Position numbers and translations under genes: made by a program. Positions 1 through 5,060 of a stretch of 5,060 nucleotides of DNA are shown piece by piece. The notes below the pieces were generated by a model. The model was given only the letters and a program-made list of their open reading frames with translations. It was not told the DNA's origin and made no database searches. Numbering within the stretch: position 1 is the first letter of the stretch; each line of letters begins with the position of its first letter. Origin of the DNA: DHVE2 group archaeon (GTDB lineage Archaea > Thermoplasmatota > Thermoplasmata > Thermoplasmatales > Aciduliprofundaceae); the NCBI GenBank assembly GCA_015520975.1, contig WAOZ01000093.1:1-5060 (forward strand). The letters are read 5' to 3'.

Positions 1-1392
1 ACGGGCGGTGAGAATGCCTTCCGATGCGTGCATACCGTGGATATCGTCGGGTGTCGTTTCAGGCCTGACTAAGATGACCTTCTCCCCGTTTTCAACCATG
101 GTCACAGCCTTGTCTGGATCGAACACAACTTTGCCCACAGCCGCACCGGGTGAAGCCGCCAAACCCTTTGCGATCTCTTTCTTCTCTGCGTTCGGGTCAA
201 TCTGCGGATGCAGGAGAGTATCCACCTGTTCGGGTGTGAGCCTCATAACGGCTTCTTCCTTGGTGATAAGGCCTTCATTTGCCATATCCACCGCTATTTT
301 CACAGCGGCTCTGGCTGTTCTCTTACCTGTGCGTGTCTGAAGCAGATACAGTTTTCCCTTCTCGATGGTGAATTCGATATCCTGCATATCGCGGTAATTC
401 TTCTCTAAAAGCTCCGCCACATTCACCAGTTGTTTGTATACATCGGGCATCAGTTCTTCCATCGTTGGAAGATTGCGGTTTGCATCCTGCTTGGAATACT
501 CATTAACCGCGTGCGGAGTTCGTATTCCAGCCACGACATCCTCGCCCTGCGCATTTGGAAGGAACTCGCCGTACAGATGCTTCTCGCCGGTTCTCGGATC
601 GCGGGTAAAGGCCACACCTGTGCCGCTGTCATCGCCCATATTGCCGAAAACCATAGTCACTATGTTCACCGCTGTGCCCATATCGTCAGGGATCTTGTTT
701 ATTCTTCTGTAAACGATGGCTCTCTCATTGTTCCAGGACTCGAATACCGCTCTGATCGCCAGTTCAAGCTGCTTGTAAGGATCCTGCGGAAACTCGTATC
801 CGTGATTTTTGTATATTTTTTTGTACTCTTCAACAAGCTCCTTAAGGGCATCCACGGAAAGCTCCACATCCTGTTTTGCACCGTACTTTTTCTTGATTTC
901 ATCCAGTTTTTCTTCGAATTCCTCGTGGGGTATGCTCAGAACCACATTGCCGAACATTTGAAGCAATCGTCTGTAAGCATCCCACGCGAATCTCGGGTTA
1001 TTCGTCTGCTTGGCAAGCCCCTCAACGCTTTTATCTGTAAGCCCAAGGTTGAGAATGGTGTCCATCATTCCGGGCATACTGATTGGCGCACCTGAGCGAA
1101 CGGAAACTAACAGCGGATTTTCATCGCTACCAAAAATCTTTCCTGTCTTATTTTCCAGTTTCTTCATTGCATCAAGAACCTGCTCCCACAGCCCTTCGGG
1201 GAACTTGTTTCCATTCTCGAAGAACTTTATGCAGGTCTCCGTTGTTATTGTGAATCCGGGAGGTACAGGGAGTCCTATGGCTGTCATTTCGGCAAGGCCC
1301 GCGCCCTTGCCTCCCAGAAGTTTCTTGTACTCTGCTCTTTTGCTCATTATTTCTTCTTTATCAAATTCGTCAAAGAAGTACACATACTTCAT
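1..1392 (-). CDS. ppdK: Pyruvate, phosphate dikinase, N-terminal 464 residues (cut by window edge)
   Basis: Cytoplasmic enzyme interconverting pyruvate + ATP + phosphate and PEP + AMP + pyrophosphate; in archaea it serves glycolysis or gluconeogenesis. The reading frame is intact from the start to base 1. Seen: the family N-terminus (KYVYFFDE, residues 2-9), LLGGKGAGLAEM (25-36), GLPVPPGFTIT (40-50), VRSGAPISMPGMMDT (98-112), and the end of the ATP-grasp domain with DIEFTIEKGKLYLLQTRTGK (338-357). By comparison with the Clostridium symbiosum enzyme, R99, D338, E340, Q352 and R354 match its nucleotide-site residues. The swivelling phosphohistidine domain begins near 408 (GLAASPGAAVGKV) and the window stops at GILTAR. 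The phosphorylated histidine (GGMTSHAA motif) and the PEP/pyruvate barrel should lie just beyond; the family is about 880 residues. I chose ATG 1392 because GAAGGTGAT sits 4 bases upstream; an in-frame ATG at 1398 overlaps that motif. Identity is very secure. Confidence 0.97.
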   Translation of the reverse strand, partial: MKYVYFFDEFDKEEIMSKRAEYKKLLGGKGAGLAEMTAIGLPVPPGFTITTETCIKFFENGNKFPEGLWEQVLDAMKKLENKTGKIFGSDENPLLVSVRSGAPISMPGMMDTILNLGLTDKSVEGLAKQTNNPRFAWDAYRRLLQMFGNVVLSIPHEEFEEKLDEIKKKYGAKQDVELSVDALKELVEEYKKIYKNHGYEFPQDPYKQLELAIRAVFESWNNERAIVYRRINKIPDDMGTAVNIVTMVFGNMGDDSGTGVAFTRDPRTGEKHLYGEFLPNAQGEDVVAGIRTPHAVNEYSKQDANRNLPTMEELMPDVYKQLVNVAELLEKNYRDMQDIEFTIEKGKLYLLQTRTGKRTARAAVKIAVDMANEGLITKEEAVMRLTPEQVDTLLHPQIDPNAEKKEIAKGLAASPGAAVGKVVFDPDKAVTMVENGEKVILVRPETTPDDIHGMHASEGILTAR

Positions 1393-1396
1393 GGCC

Positions 1397-1405
1397 ATCA
1401 CCTTC
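1397..1405 (-). promoter_or_regulatory. Ribosome binding site deciding the ppdK start
   Basis: GAAGGTGAT closely matches the complement of the archaeal 16S rRNA 3' end. It lies 4 bases before the ATG at 1392, about the spacing seen at nadX. The alternative ATG at 1398 lies inside this motif, so it would need leaderless initiation. This favours a protein starting MKYVYFF over MAMKYVYFF. Confidence 0.7.
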
Positions 1406-1424
1406 AATGGGTATTGGTATTCGA

Positions 1425-1440
1425 TATAAATATATTCGGC
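1425..1440 (-). promoter_or_regulatory. Predicted BRE/TATA promoter of ppdK
   Basis: Read on the minus strand, CCGAAT followed by ATATTTATAT resembles an archaeal BRE plus TATA box. Its centre near 1429 predicts a transcription start around 1403-1405, only a dozen or so bases before the ppdK ATG. It lies between nadC and ppdK, so ppdK is probably transcribed independently of the nad operon, although read-through is not excluded. This is inferred from position and composition only. Confidence 0.5.
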
Positions 1441-1454
1441 TTTTGATGATGTTG

Positions 1455-1481
1455 AAAGGCAAATAATATTCGCTCGCCTTT
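1455..1481. repeat. Weak inverted repeat just after nadC
   Basis: AAAGGC (1455-1460) and GCCTTT (1476-1481) could pair as a 6-bp stem around a 15-base AT-rich loop, beginning 2 bases after the nadC stop codon. It might help end or stabilise the nad transcript. The stem is short, no clean T-run follows on the minus strand, and chance is a real alternative. Confidence 0.2.
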
Positions 1482-1482
1482 A

Positions 1483-2289
1483 TTATGGCATTTTTTCTAT
1501 CTCCATGGAAAAATCCACAGAATCCACGGAATGGGTGAGATATCCCATGGATATCACATCAACATCGCATCTGGCGTATTCTTCAATGTTCTGCGGAGTT
1601 ATTCCCCCGGAAATCTCTATGATAACCCGATAATTTCTCAATTTTTTTGCGATTCTGCCAATCTCATCGGGAGACATATTGTCCAGCAGTATTATGTCTG
1701 CTCCAAGCTCTGCAGCCTTCAAAGCGTCATACTCGTTATCAGCCTCCACTTCCACTTTTTTTGAAAAACTCACCCTTTTCGCCCGTTTTATCGCTTCTTC
1801 AATACCCACGAGGGCTATATGATTGTCTTTAATCATAACCATATCTCCAAGGTTCCAGCGATGTGTATCTCCACCGCCTATCTGAACAGCTATTTTATCA
1901 AGATAACCCCAGAGAGTTTTGCGGGTGGCAGCAATGCGTATCTTTGGATTTATGCGTCTCACCTTTTCAACTATTTCGTGAGTTCTCGTTGCTATACCGC
2001 TCATTCTTCCCAGAATGTTGAGAAGAGCTCTCTCCACGCTTAAAATCGTTCTTGCATTGCCTTTGATGCTCATAACAACGGTGTTTTTGGGAACTCTATC
2101 ACCGTCTTTAGCGAGTATCTCCACATCAAGGCCCAATTTTTCCAGTTTTGAGGATAGATATTTTATACCCGCCACTATGCAGTTCTCTTGGGCTATTACT
2201 TTTCCCACACATTCCATATCCTCCGGAATTACAAGCTCTGAGGTTATATCTCCAAAAATTGTATCCTCTGTGTAAAGAATGTCGAACAT
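1483..2289 (-). CDS. nadC: Nicotinate-nucleotide diphosphorylase (quinolinate phosphoribosyltransferase)
   Basis: Last step of the encoded pathway: quinolinate + PRPP gives nicotinate mononucleotide, CO2 and pyrophosphate, in the cytoplasm. The 268 residues are close to the usual 270-290. Seen in order: N-terminal open-faced sandwich domain with EDTIFGDITSELV (8-20); SVERALLNILGRMSGIATRT (84-103); ATRKTLWG (121-128); GGGDTHR (138-144); MIKDNH (152-157); VEVEAD (179-184); ILLDNMSP (200-207); EISGGI (225-230); and DVISMGYLTHSV near the C-terminus. R87, R123-K124, H143-R144 and K154 correspond to the quinolinate/PRPP-binding basic residues known in the Mycobacterium tuberculosis enzyme, and E182 and D203 to its acidic site residues. 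ATRKT replaces the bacterial DTRKT; I believe this is normal for archaeal-type members. The ATG follows the nadA stop directly (TAGATG), with GGAGGTG inside the nadA end at 2302-2296, which implies coupled translation. Confidence 0.97.
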   Translation of the reverse strand: MFDILYTEDTIFGDITSELVIPEDMECVGKVIAQENCIVAGIKYLSSKLEKLGLDVEILAKDGDRVPKNTVVMSIKGNARTILSVERALLNILGRMSGIATRTHEIVEKVRRINPKIRIAATRKTLWGYLDKIAVQIGGGDTHRWNLGDMVMIKDNHIALVGIEEAIKRAKRVSFSKKVEVEADNEYDALKAAELGADIILLDNMSPDEIGRIAKKLRNYRVIIEISGGITPQNIEEYARCDVDVISMGYLTHSVDSVDFSMEIEKMP

Positions 2290-3186
2290 CTATGACACCT
2301 CCAGCATGCGAAGTATGGCTTTTCTTGCCTTCTCTGCTATTTTTTCTTCAACCACGACACGGTGCTTTTTATTTTCCAGGCTGTATAGTATCTTTTCAAG
2401 AGTGATGTTCTTCATACCAAGACAAATCGCATTTTCGTATGCAGCGATGAACTCTCTATCTGGAAAATCTCTTTTCAGGCGTGAGATCATATCCTTTTCA
2501 GTAACAACCACGAATTTTGTCTCAGTGCTGTTTTTCACGAATTTTATCATTCCTCCGGTGCTCGCAATGATATTGCCTATTTTTCTTATCTCCGGCGGGC
2601 ACTCGGGATGAACCATAATAAAGCCGTCCTTGGGAATCCATTCCGGGTCAAAGGAGGTATGCACATAGCAGTGTCCTTCGGATGGAAGGGGTATTATTTC
2701 TTTATCTGGCACATTTTCTGCCACATACGATGCTAAATTCGCATCGGGCCCGAATAAAATGGTTTTTGCGGATAGAGATTTAACAACCTTTACTGCATTT
2801 GCAGATGTGCATGTTATATCTGCCTCGGCTTTCGCCTCGGCTGTTGAGTTCACATACAGAACCACCGCGGCATCCGGATAAAGCTCTCTGTATTTTCTGA
2901 TTTTTTCGGAGGTCAGGTACTTTGCCATTTCGCAGGCCGCCGCACGACTCGGAAGCAAAACAGTTTTATCCGGGTTAAGAATGGCCGCAGTTTCCGCCAT
3001 GAAATCCACCCCTGCAAATACTATGTATTTTGCATCAACATTCACCGCTTTTCGGGCAAGTTCCAGAGAATCACCCACAAAATCTGCGATTTCCTGTACT
3101 TCGGGGACCTGATAATTGTGCGCAAGAATTATGGCGTTCATTTTCTCTTTGAGTTCTATAATTTTCTCTTTTATGTTCACATTCAT
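2290..3186 (-). CDS. nadA: Quinolinate synthase A, [4Fe-4S] enzyme
   Basis: Condenses iminoaspartate with dihydroxyacetone phosphate to make quinolinate; it needs an oxygen-sensitive [4Fe-4S] cluster with three cysteine ligands. Seen, numbered from ATG 3186 (298 residues, a typical length): ILAHNYQVPEVQEIADFVGD (20-39), DSLELARKA (39-47), AGVDFMAETAAIL (58-70), LYVNSTAEAKAEAD (110-123), GPDANLA (146-152), HPEC (193-196) and STGGM (209-213). C85 (AAACEMA), C173 (EGHCYVH) and C255 (AICLGMKN) fall at the cluster-ligand positions of Escherichia coli and Thermotoga maritima NadA; C126 and C196 are extra. The three pseudo-repeated domains are complete. ATG 3186 shares one base with the nadX stop (TGATG) and has AGGAG just upstream; GTG at 3189 and at 3180 are in-frame alternatives. 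It takes its substrate from NadX and feeds NadC. Confidence 0.97.
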   Translation of the reverse strand: MNVNIKEKIIELKEKMNAIILAHNYQVPEVQEIADFVGDSLELARKAVNVDAKYIVFAGVDFMAETAAILNPDKTVLLPSRAAACEMAKYLTSEKIRKYRELYPDAAVVLYVNSTAEAKAEADITCTSANAVKVVKSLSAKTILFGPDANLASYVAENVPDKEIIPLPSEGHCYVHTSFDPEWIPKDGFIMVHPECPPEIRKIGNIIASTGGMIKFVKNSTETKFVVVTEKDMISRLKRDFPDREFIAAYENAICLGMKNITLEKILYSLENKKHRVVVEEKIAEKARKAILRMLEVS

Positions 3187-3920
3187 CACACTCCTATCAG
3201 CACCTTTTTATCTATGTACTCAAGTATTGAGATTGGAGAGAGCGCAGCAAGATAACTCGTTTTTGGATTTTCGGGAGTGGGATGATTTTTTATCGTTATC
3301 TCAGCGGAGCCGAAAGCACCTTCAATGTATATCTCGTGAATATTGTATTTAATATCCGGGTCCGCGTATATCTCCACTTCGATATCCATACCTGTGATAA
3401 TCATAAGAAGTACCGTCACATTCGTGCTTTTGGGGAATCTTTTGATCGCTTCCCGTGCAGTTCCTTTGAAAATCCTGGTACGGGTTTTGCAGTCCACACC
3501 GAGTATTTTTGCGTTTTTGGTGCTTTTTATTGTTACCTTGTTCAAACCTGCTATTTTTGCTGTTTTTATTATATCCAGCCCTCCTATTGCGCCAGAAGGC
3601 AGATAAATATTCACATTTTTTTCAAACGCTTTTTTGAAAAGACTGTCTCTGAACTCATCATCAACAAGTCCGCCGATGCTCATTATAAGCAGGTCTTTAC
3701 CGCTGTCTATGATTTTTGAGGCGTACTCCTTCACCGCCTCGGTGGATGCGGCTTCTATGATAAGATCTGATTCCTCTATTAATTCCTCTATGGAACCGCA
3801 TATTTTAATCCCGAATTTCTTGCATTTATCCGGGCATATATCATACACTGCCACCACATTTTTACTTCTTGATATTATTTCCGATGCTATAGAACCGCAG
3901 CCGATTATTCCTATACGCAT
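3186..3920 (-). CDS. nadX: L-aspartate dehydrogenase (NAD biosynthesis)
   Basis: Oxidises L-aspartate to iminoaspartate with NAD(P)+, the first step of de novo NAD synthesis. It replaces the oxygen- or fumarate-using aspartate oxidase NadB, as in Thermotoga and Archaeoglobus. The 244 residues match the family (about 235-265). Seen: Rossmann start MRIGIIGCGSIASEI (G7-x-G9-x-x-A12), VYDICPDKC ending strand 2 (25-33), EAASTEAVKEYA (56-67), GKDLLIMSIGGLVD (74-87), LPSGAIGGLD (107-116), then the catalytic half with KSTNVTVLLMI (164-174), ADPDIKYNIHEI (186-197) and NPKTSYLAALS (218-228). H195 in NIHEI fits the catalytic histidine known in T. maritima TM1643. An in-frame TGA lies just before the ATG, and AAGGTGAT (3933-3926) is 5 bases upstream, so the start is firm. 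It is the first gene of the operon. Confidence 0.95.
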   Translation of the reverse strand: MRIGIIGCGSIASEIISRSKNVVAVYDICPDKCKKFGIKICGSIEELIEESDLIIEAASTEAVKEYASKIIDSGKDLLIMSIGGLVDDEFRDSLFKKAFEKNVNIYLPSGAIGGLDIIKTAKIAGLNKVTIKSTKNAKILGVDCKTRTRIFKGTAREAIKRFPKSTNVTVLLMIITGMDIEVEIYADPDIKYNIHEIYIEGAFGSAEITIKNHPTPENPKTSYLAALSPISILEYIDKKVLIGV

Positions 3921-3925
3921 AGAGC

Positions 3926-3933
3926 ATCACCTT
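3926..3933 (-). promoter_or_regulatory. Strong ribosome binding site of nadX
   Basis: AAGGTGAT precedes the nadX ATG by 5 bases. Its first two bases are also the last two of the 16-base palindrome, so anything bound to the palindrome, or an RNA hairpin formed by it, would sit against the ribosome landing site. Confidence 0.75.
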
Positions 3934-3947
3934 GAACATATGTTCAA
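3932..3947. promoter_or_regulatory. Perfect 16-bp palindrome, candidate operator of the nad operon
   Basis: TTGAACATATGTTCAA is an exact inverted repeat with no spacer. Complementarity ends at both flanks (C at 3931, T at 3948). It lies downstream of the predicted nadX TATA box, over the predicted transcription start near 3945, and just before the SD. That is where repressors of archaeal promoters commonly bind, so a dimeric winged-helix or similar regulator sensing NAD status is a reasonable inference. In RNA it could also fold as a 6-bp stem with an AUAU loop. No regulator family is identified by the sequence. Confidence 0.6.
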
Positions 3948-3966
3948 TCAGGGATTGCGGCATCCG

Positions 3967-3980
3967 ATTTTAAATTTACG
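3967..3980 (-). promoter_or_regulatory. Predicted BRE/TATA promoter of the nadX-nadA-nadC operon
   Basis: On the minus strand, CGTAAA followed by TTTAAAAT looks like BRE plus TATA. Its centre near 3971 predicts a start near 3945, leaving a leader of about 25 bases that contains the nadX SD. No comparable promoter was seen inside the overlapping nadX/nadA/nadC junctions, consistent with one operon. Confidence 0.5.
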
Positions 3981-3985
3981 AAAAA

Positions 3986-4000
3986 CGAAATTTATAAATA
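3986..4000 (+). promoter_or_regulatory. Predicted BRE/TATA promoter of the surface-protein gene
   Basis: CGAAA followed by TTTATAAATA is a good archaeal BRE/TATA match, centred near 3995. It predicts transcription from about 4019-4022. A start at 4021 would be leaderless, whereas ATG 4033 would have a leader of about 12 bases holding an SD-like GGTGGT. TTTATAAA is self-complementary, so it could also work leftward, but the minus-strand flank lacks a good BRE. Confidence 0.6.
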
Positions 4001-4032
4001 TGTGAATTTCTTATTTTAAAATGGGTGGTTGT

Positions 4033-4875
4033 ATGTTTGGAAAATATTGGACTGGAAAAATTATTGCTGGGATGACCGTATTTTTTGCGGTCATAATGCT
4101 GCTATCTTTATCGGCGAATGCAGCAACACTGTCTTTTAACGGCACGGATACAGTGGGTGATGTGACCTTTGCCGATGCGGATATAACCGGCGCTGGAGCG
4201 TACACGGAGGGAATTTATCAGTATTTCTACATAACTGTGCGTGGATCAATACCAACAGCGCCTCCAGATGGAGATACATATACATATACCATAAATATTG
4301 AAACGAGTTTTACAACAGAGTATGTTTCCATAGCATTAACTTGGTACACAAGCAACGGTGTGAGCTATCACTCGTATACATACGGTGTAAATTCATCGTC
4401 ATTTTCAGTTCTGGATGATTCTGATGTAACCATATATGGTAACAAAGTGACGGTCAGAATCCCGGCTCTCGTGCTCTCGGATGTTACAGTTGAAAATGTG
4501 GAGTTTGCAACGGCATATTTCGGAAATGATGGTCTCGGTGGAGATACATATACTTATTACCCCTCATCTGGCGGAAGTGACTCAGGGAGTTCCACGGACA
4601 CGACATACACATCCAACTCCATAGGATTCCTGTTTCTGAGCGGAGTGGTATTTTTCGTGTGTATCGGTGTGTGGATAATAATATGGCTTCTGGTGGCGCT
4701 CTGGGCTTACAAAGATGCAAAGAAACGCGGCGCGGATAGCCCAATATTATGGTTCTTTGTGGTGTTATTCCTCGGATTGATTGGATTGATTGTCTATATA
4801 ATCGTTAGACCGAAGCAAGAACAGAGCAATATGCCTCCGCCGCCACCGCAGCAGTATCCACCGCCGCCACAGTGA
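4033..4875 (+). CDS. Uncharacterised secreted/membrane-anchored protein, beta-rich domain plus two C-terminal membrane helices
   Basis: I do not recognise a named family. From ATG 4033 the protein has 280 residues: a signal peptide (1-30, KYWTGK then a hydrophobic core, likely cut after SANA); a beta-rich, Thr/Tyr/Ser-rich outer domain (about 31-177); a Gly/Ser/Thr/Asp linker (178-195); membrane helix 1 (about 197-223); a short basic loop AYKDAKKRGADSP (225-237); membrane helix 2 (238-258); and a tail RPKQEQSN plus PPPPPQQYPPPPQ. The outer domain opens with DTVGDVTFADADITG (39-53), followed by YQYFYITVRG and later VTVRIPALVL, an order reminiscent of CBM9/DOMON-like sandwiches; this is inference. 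The loop-helix unit resembles small membrane modules common in archaeal and bacterial surface proteins. Positive-inside reasoning puts the loop in the cytoplasm and the Pro tail outside. ATG 4021 (adding MGGC) is possible; 4033 gives a better signal peptide and has GGTGGT upstream. Confidence 0.85.
   Translation: MFGKYWTGKIIAGMTVFFAVIMLLSLSANAATLSFNGTDTVGDVTFADADITGAGAYTEGIYQYFYITVRGSIPTAPPDGDTYTYTINIETSFTTEYVSIALTWYTSNGVSYHSYTYGVNSSSFSVLDDSDVTIYGNKVTVRIPALVLSDVTVENVEFATAYFGNDGLGGDTYTYYPSSGGSDSGSSTDTTYTSNSIGFLFLSGVVFFVCIGVWIIIWLLVALWAYKDAKKRGADSPILWFFVVLFLGLIGLIVYIIVRPKQEQSNMPPPPPQQYPPPPQ
4269..4283 (+). repeat. 15-base direct repeat, copy 1 (TGGAGATACATATAC)
   Basis: Exact match to 4539-4553. 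It encodes GDTYTY at residues 80-85, early in the outer domain of the surface protein. The identical bases, not just residues, suggest either an internal duplication or chance in low-complexity Thr/Tyr sequence. Confidence 0.6.
4539..4553 (+). repeat. 15-base direct repeat, copy 2 (TGGAGATACATATAC)
   Basis: Second exact copy of the 4269-4283 sequence, in the same reading frame, encoding GDTYTY at residues 170-175 at the end of the outer domain. Flanking sequence shows no further obvious similarity. Confidence 0.6.
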
Positions 4876-4880
4876 GCGGT

Positions 4881-4896
4881 TAAATTTTTAAAAAAT
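4881..4896 (+). promoter_or_regulatory. Predicted TATA box of the winged-helix gene
   Basis: The AT-only stretch, with TTTTTAAAAAA centred near 4890, lies about 24 bases before the ATG at 4914. That is the spacing expected if transcription starts at the ATG itself. No SD motif precedes that ATG (the bases are CCTTTTTCTTTTT), which fits a leaderless mRNA. Confidence 0.5.
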
Positions 4897-4900
4897 AATT

Positions 4901-4913
4901 CCTTTTTCTTTTT
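4901..4913 (+). terminator. Pyrimidine/T-rich tract, possible terminator of the surface-protein gene
   Basis: CCTTTTTCTTTTT contains two runs of five T about 25-40 bases after the surface-protein stop, the form taken by many archaeal intrinsic terminators, with no hairpin required. It directly abuts the next start codon, so it may equally be just the AT-rich initiator region of that gene. Confidence 0.35.
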
Positions 4914-5060
4914 ATGCGTGATAAAATTTTGAAGATTGTATATGCATCTGGTAAAAATGGGATTCTTCAGGAAGAATTGACGAAAAAATATGGTATAAGC
5001 AAAAGCACGGTGTCCACTGTTTTATCTTCATTTGAGAGGGAGAATATCGTTATACGAAAA
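4914..5060 (+). CDS. Winged-helix-turn-helix DNA-binding protein, N-terminal 49 residues (cut by window edge)
   Basis: Open from ATG 4914 to the window end. The visible part is a compact DNA-binding domain: helix 1 RDKILKIVYASG (2-13), then GILQEELTKKYG with helix 2 (16-27), the turn ISKS (28-31), a recognition helix TVSTVLSSFEREN (32-44), and IVIRK beginning the wing. The pattern is like MarR-type and other archaeal winged-helix regulators; effector domain and target cannot be judged because the rest is missing. There is no SD, and a TATA-like stretch lies about 24 bases upstream, so a leaderless transcript is likely. It lies 38 bases after the surface-protein gene on the same strand. It could regulate that gene, itself, or the nad operon, but nothing visible decides between these. 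Confidence 0.8.
   Translation, partial: MRDKILKIVYASGKNGILQEELTKKYGISKSTVSTVLSSFERENIVIRK

Noticed and set aside
430..1095. A 221-codon open frame on the plus strand
   Set aside because: It lies entirely antisense to ppdK, whose minus-strand frame is continuous and matches every family motif. Its translation shows no recognisable domain.
2279..2611. Plus-strand open frame of about 110 codons across the nadC/nadA junction
   Set aside because: Antisense shadow of nadA and nadC; the composition mirrors the real genes and no ribosome site precedes it.
3282..3719. Plus-strand open frame of 145 codons
   Set aside because: Antisense to nadX, which is clearly coding; the Cys/Tyr/Phe-rich translation is typical of a shadow frame.
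3862..3939. 25-codon minus-strand frame starting at an ATG inside the palindrome and overlapping the nadX start
   Set aside because: The ATG at 3939 has no SD, and the frame overlaps a well-supported nadX start in another frame; there is no sign of a real upstream peptide.
4484..4744. 86-codon minus-strand frame opposite the surface-protein gene
   Set aside because: It runs antisense through the membrane-helix region of a convincing gene and has no promoter or ribosome site.
4838..4872. CCGCCGCCACC-rich tract as a possible regulatory repeat
   Set aside because: It is explained by proline codons of the C-terminal tail and lies inside the coding region.
1..5060. Search for tRNA/rRNA genes, CRISPR repeats, insertion-sequence ends and defence genes
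   Set aside because: None seen by eye; nearly all bases are accounted for by six genes and two short intergenic regions.

Overview
The window looks archaeal, most likely from a thermophilic, anaerobic euryarchaeon. Start codons are preceded by GGTGAT/GGAGGTG-type Shine-Dalgarno (SD) motifs. Upstream regions carry AT-rich TATA/BRE-like boxes rather than bacterial -35/-10 pairs. NAD is made by the oxygen-independent aspartate dehydrogenase route. A Thermoplasmata/Aciduliprofundum-like source would fit, but I cannot fix the species from sequence alone.

Layout. Positions 1-1392 (minus) hold the first 464 codons of pyruvate, phosphate dikinase (ppdK), which runs off the left edge just before the catalytic histidine motif. 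A 90-base gap carries its own TATA-like promoter. Positions 1483-3920 (minus) hold a tightly packed three-gene operon transcribed nadX-nadA-nadC: L-aspartate dehydrogenase, quinolinate synthase and quinolinate phosphoribosyltransferase. nadX overlaps nadA by one base (TGATG), and nadA abuts nadC with no gap (TAGATG). Together they convert L-aspartate to iminoaspartate, then with dihydroxyacetone phosphate to quinolinate, then with PRPP to nicotinate mononucleotide.

A divergent intergenic region of about 110 bases (3921-4032) has promoter-like boxes for both directions. It also holds a perfect 16-base palindrome lying over the predicted transcription start of the nad operon and touching the nadX SD; this is the strongest unexplained regulatory signal here. 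To the right, on the plus strand, is an uncharacterised secreted or membrane-anchored protein: signal peptide, beta-rich outer domain, two membrane helices around an AYKDAKKRG loop, and a Pro/Gln tail. It is followed by the first 49 codons of a small winged-helix DNA-binding protein that appears to be leaderless and runs off the right edge.

No RNA genes, mobile elements, CRISPR arrays or broken genes were seen. The core is ordinary metabolism; the novel parts are the palindrome and the surface protein.
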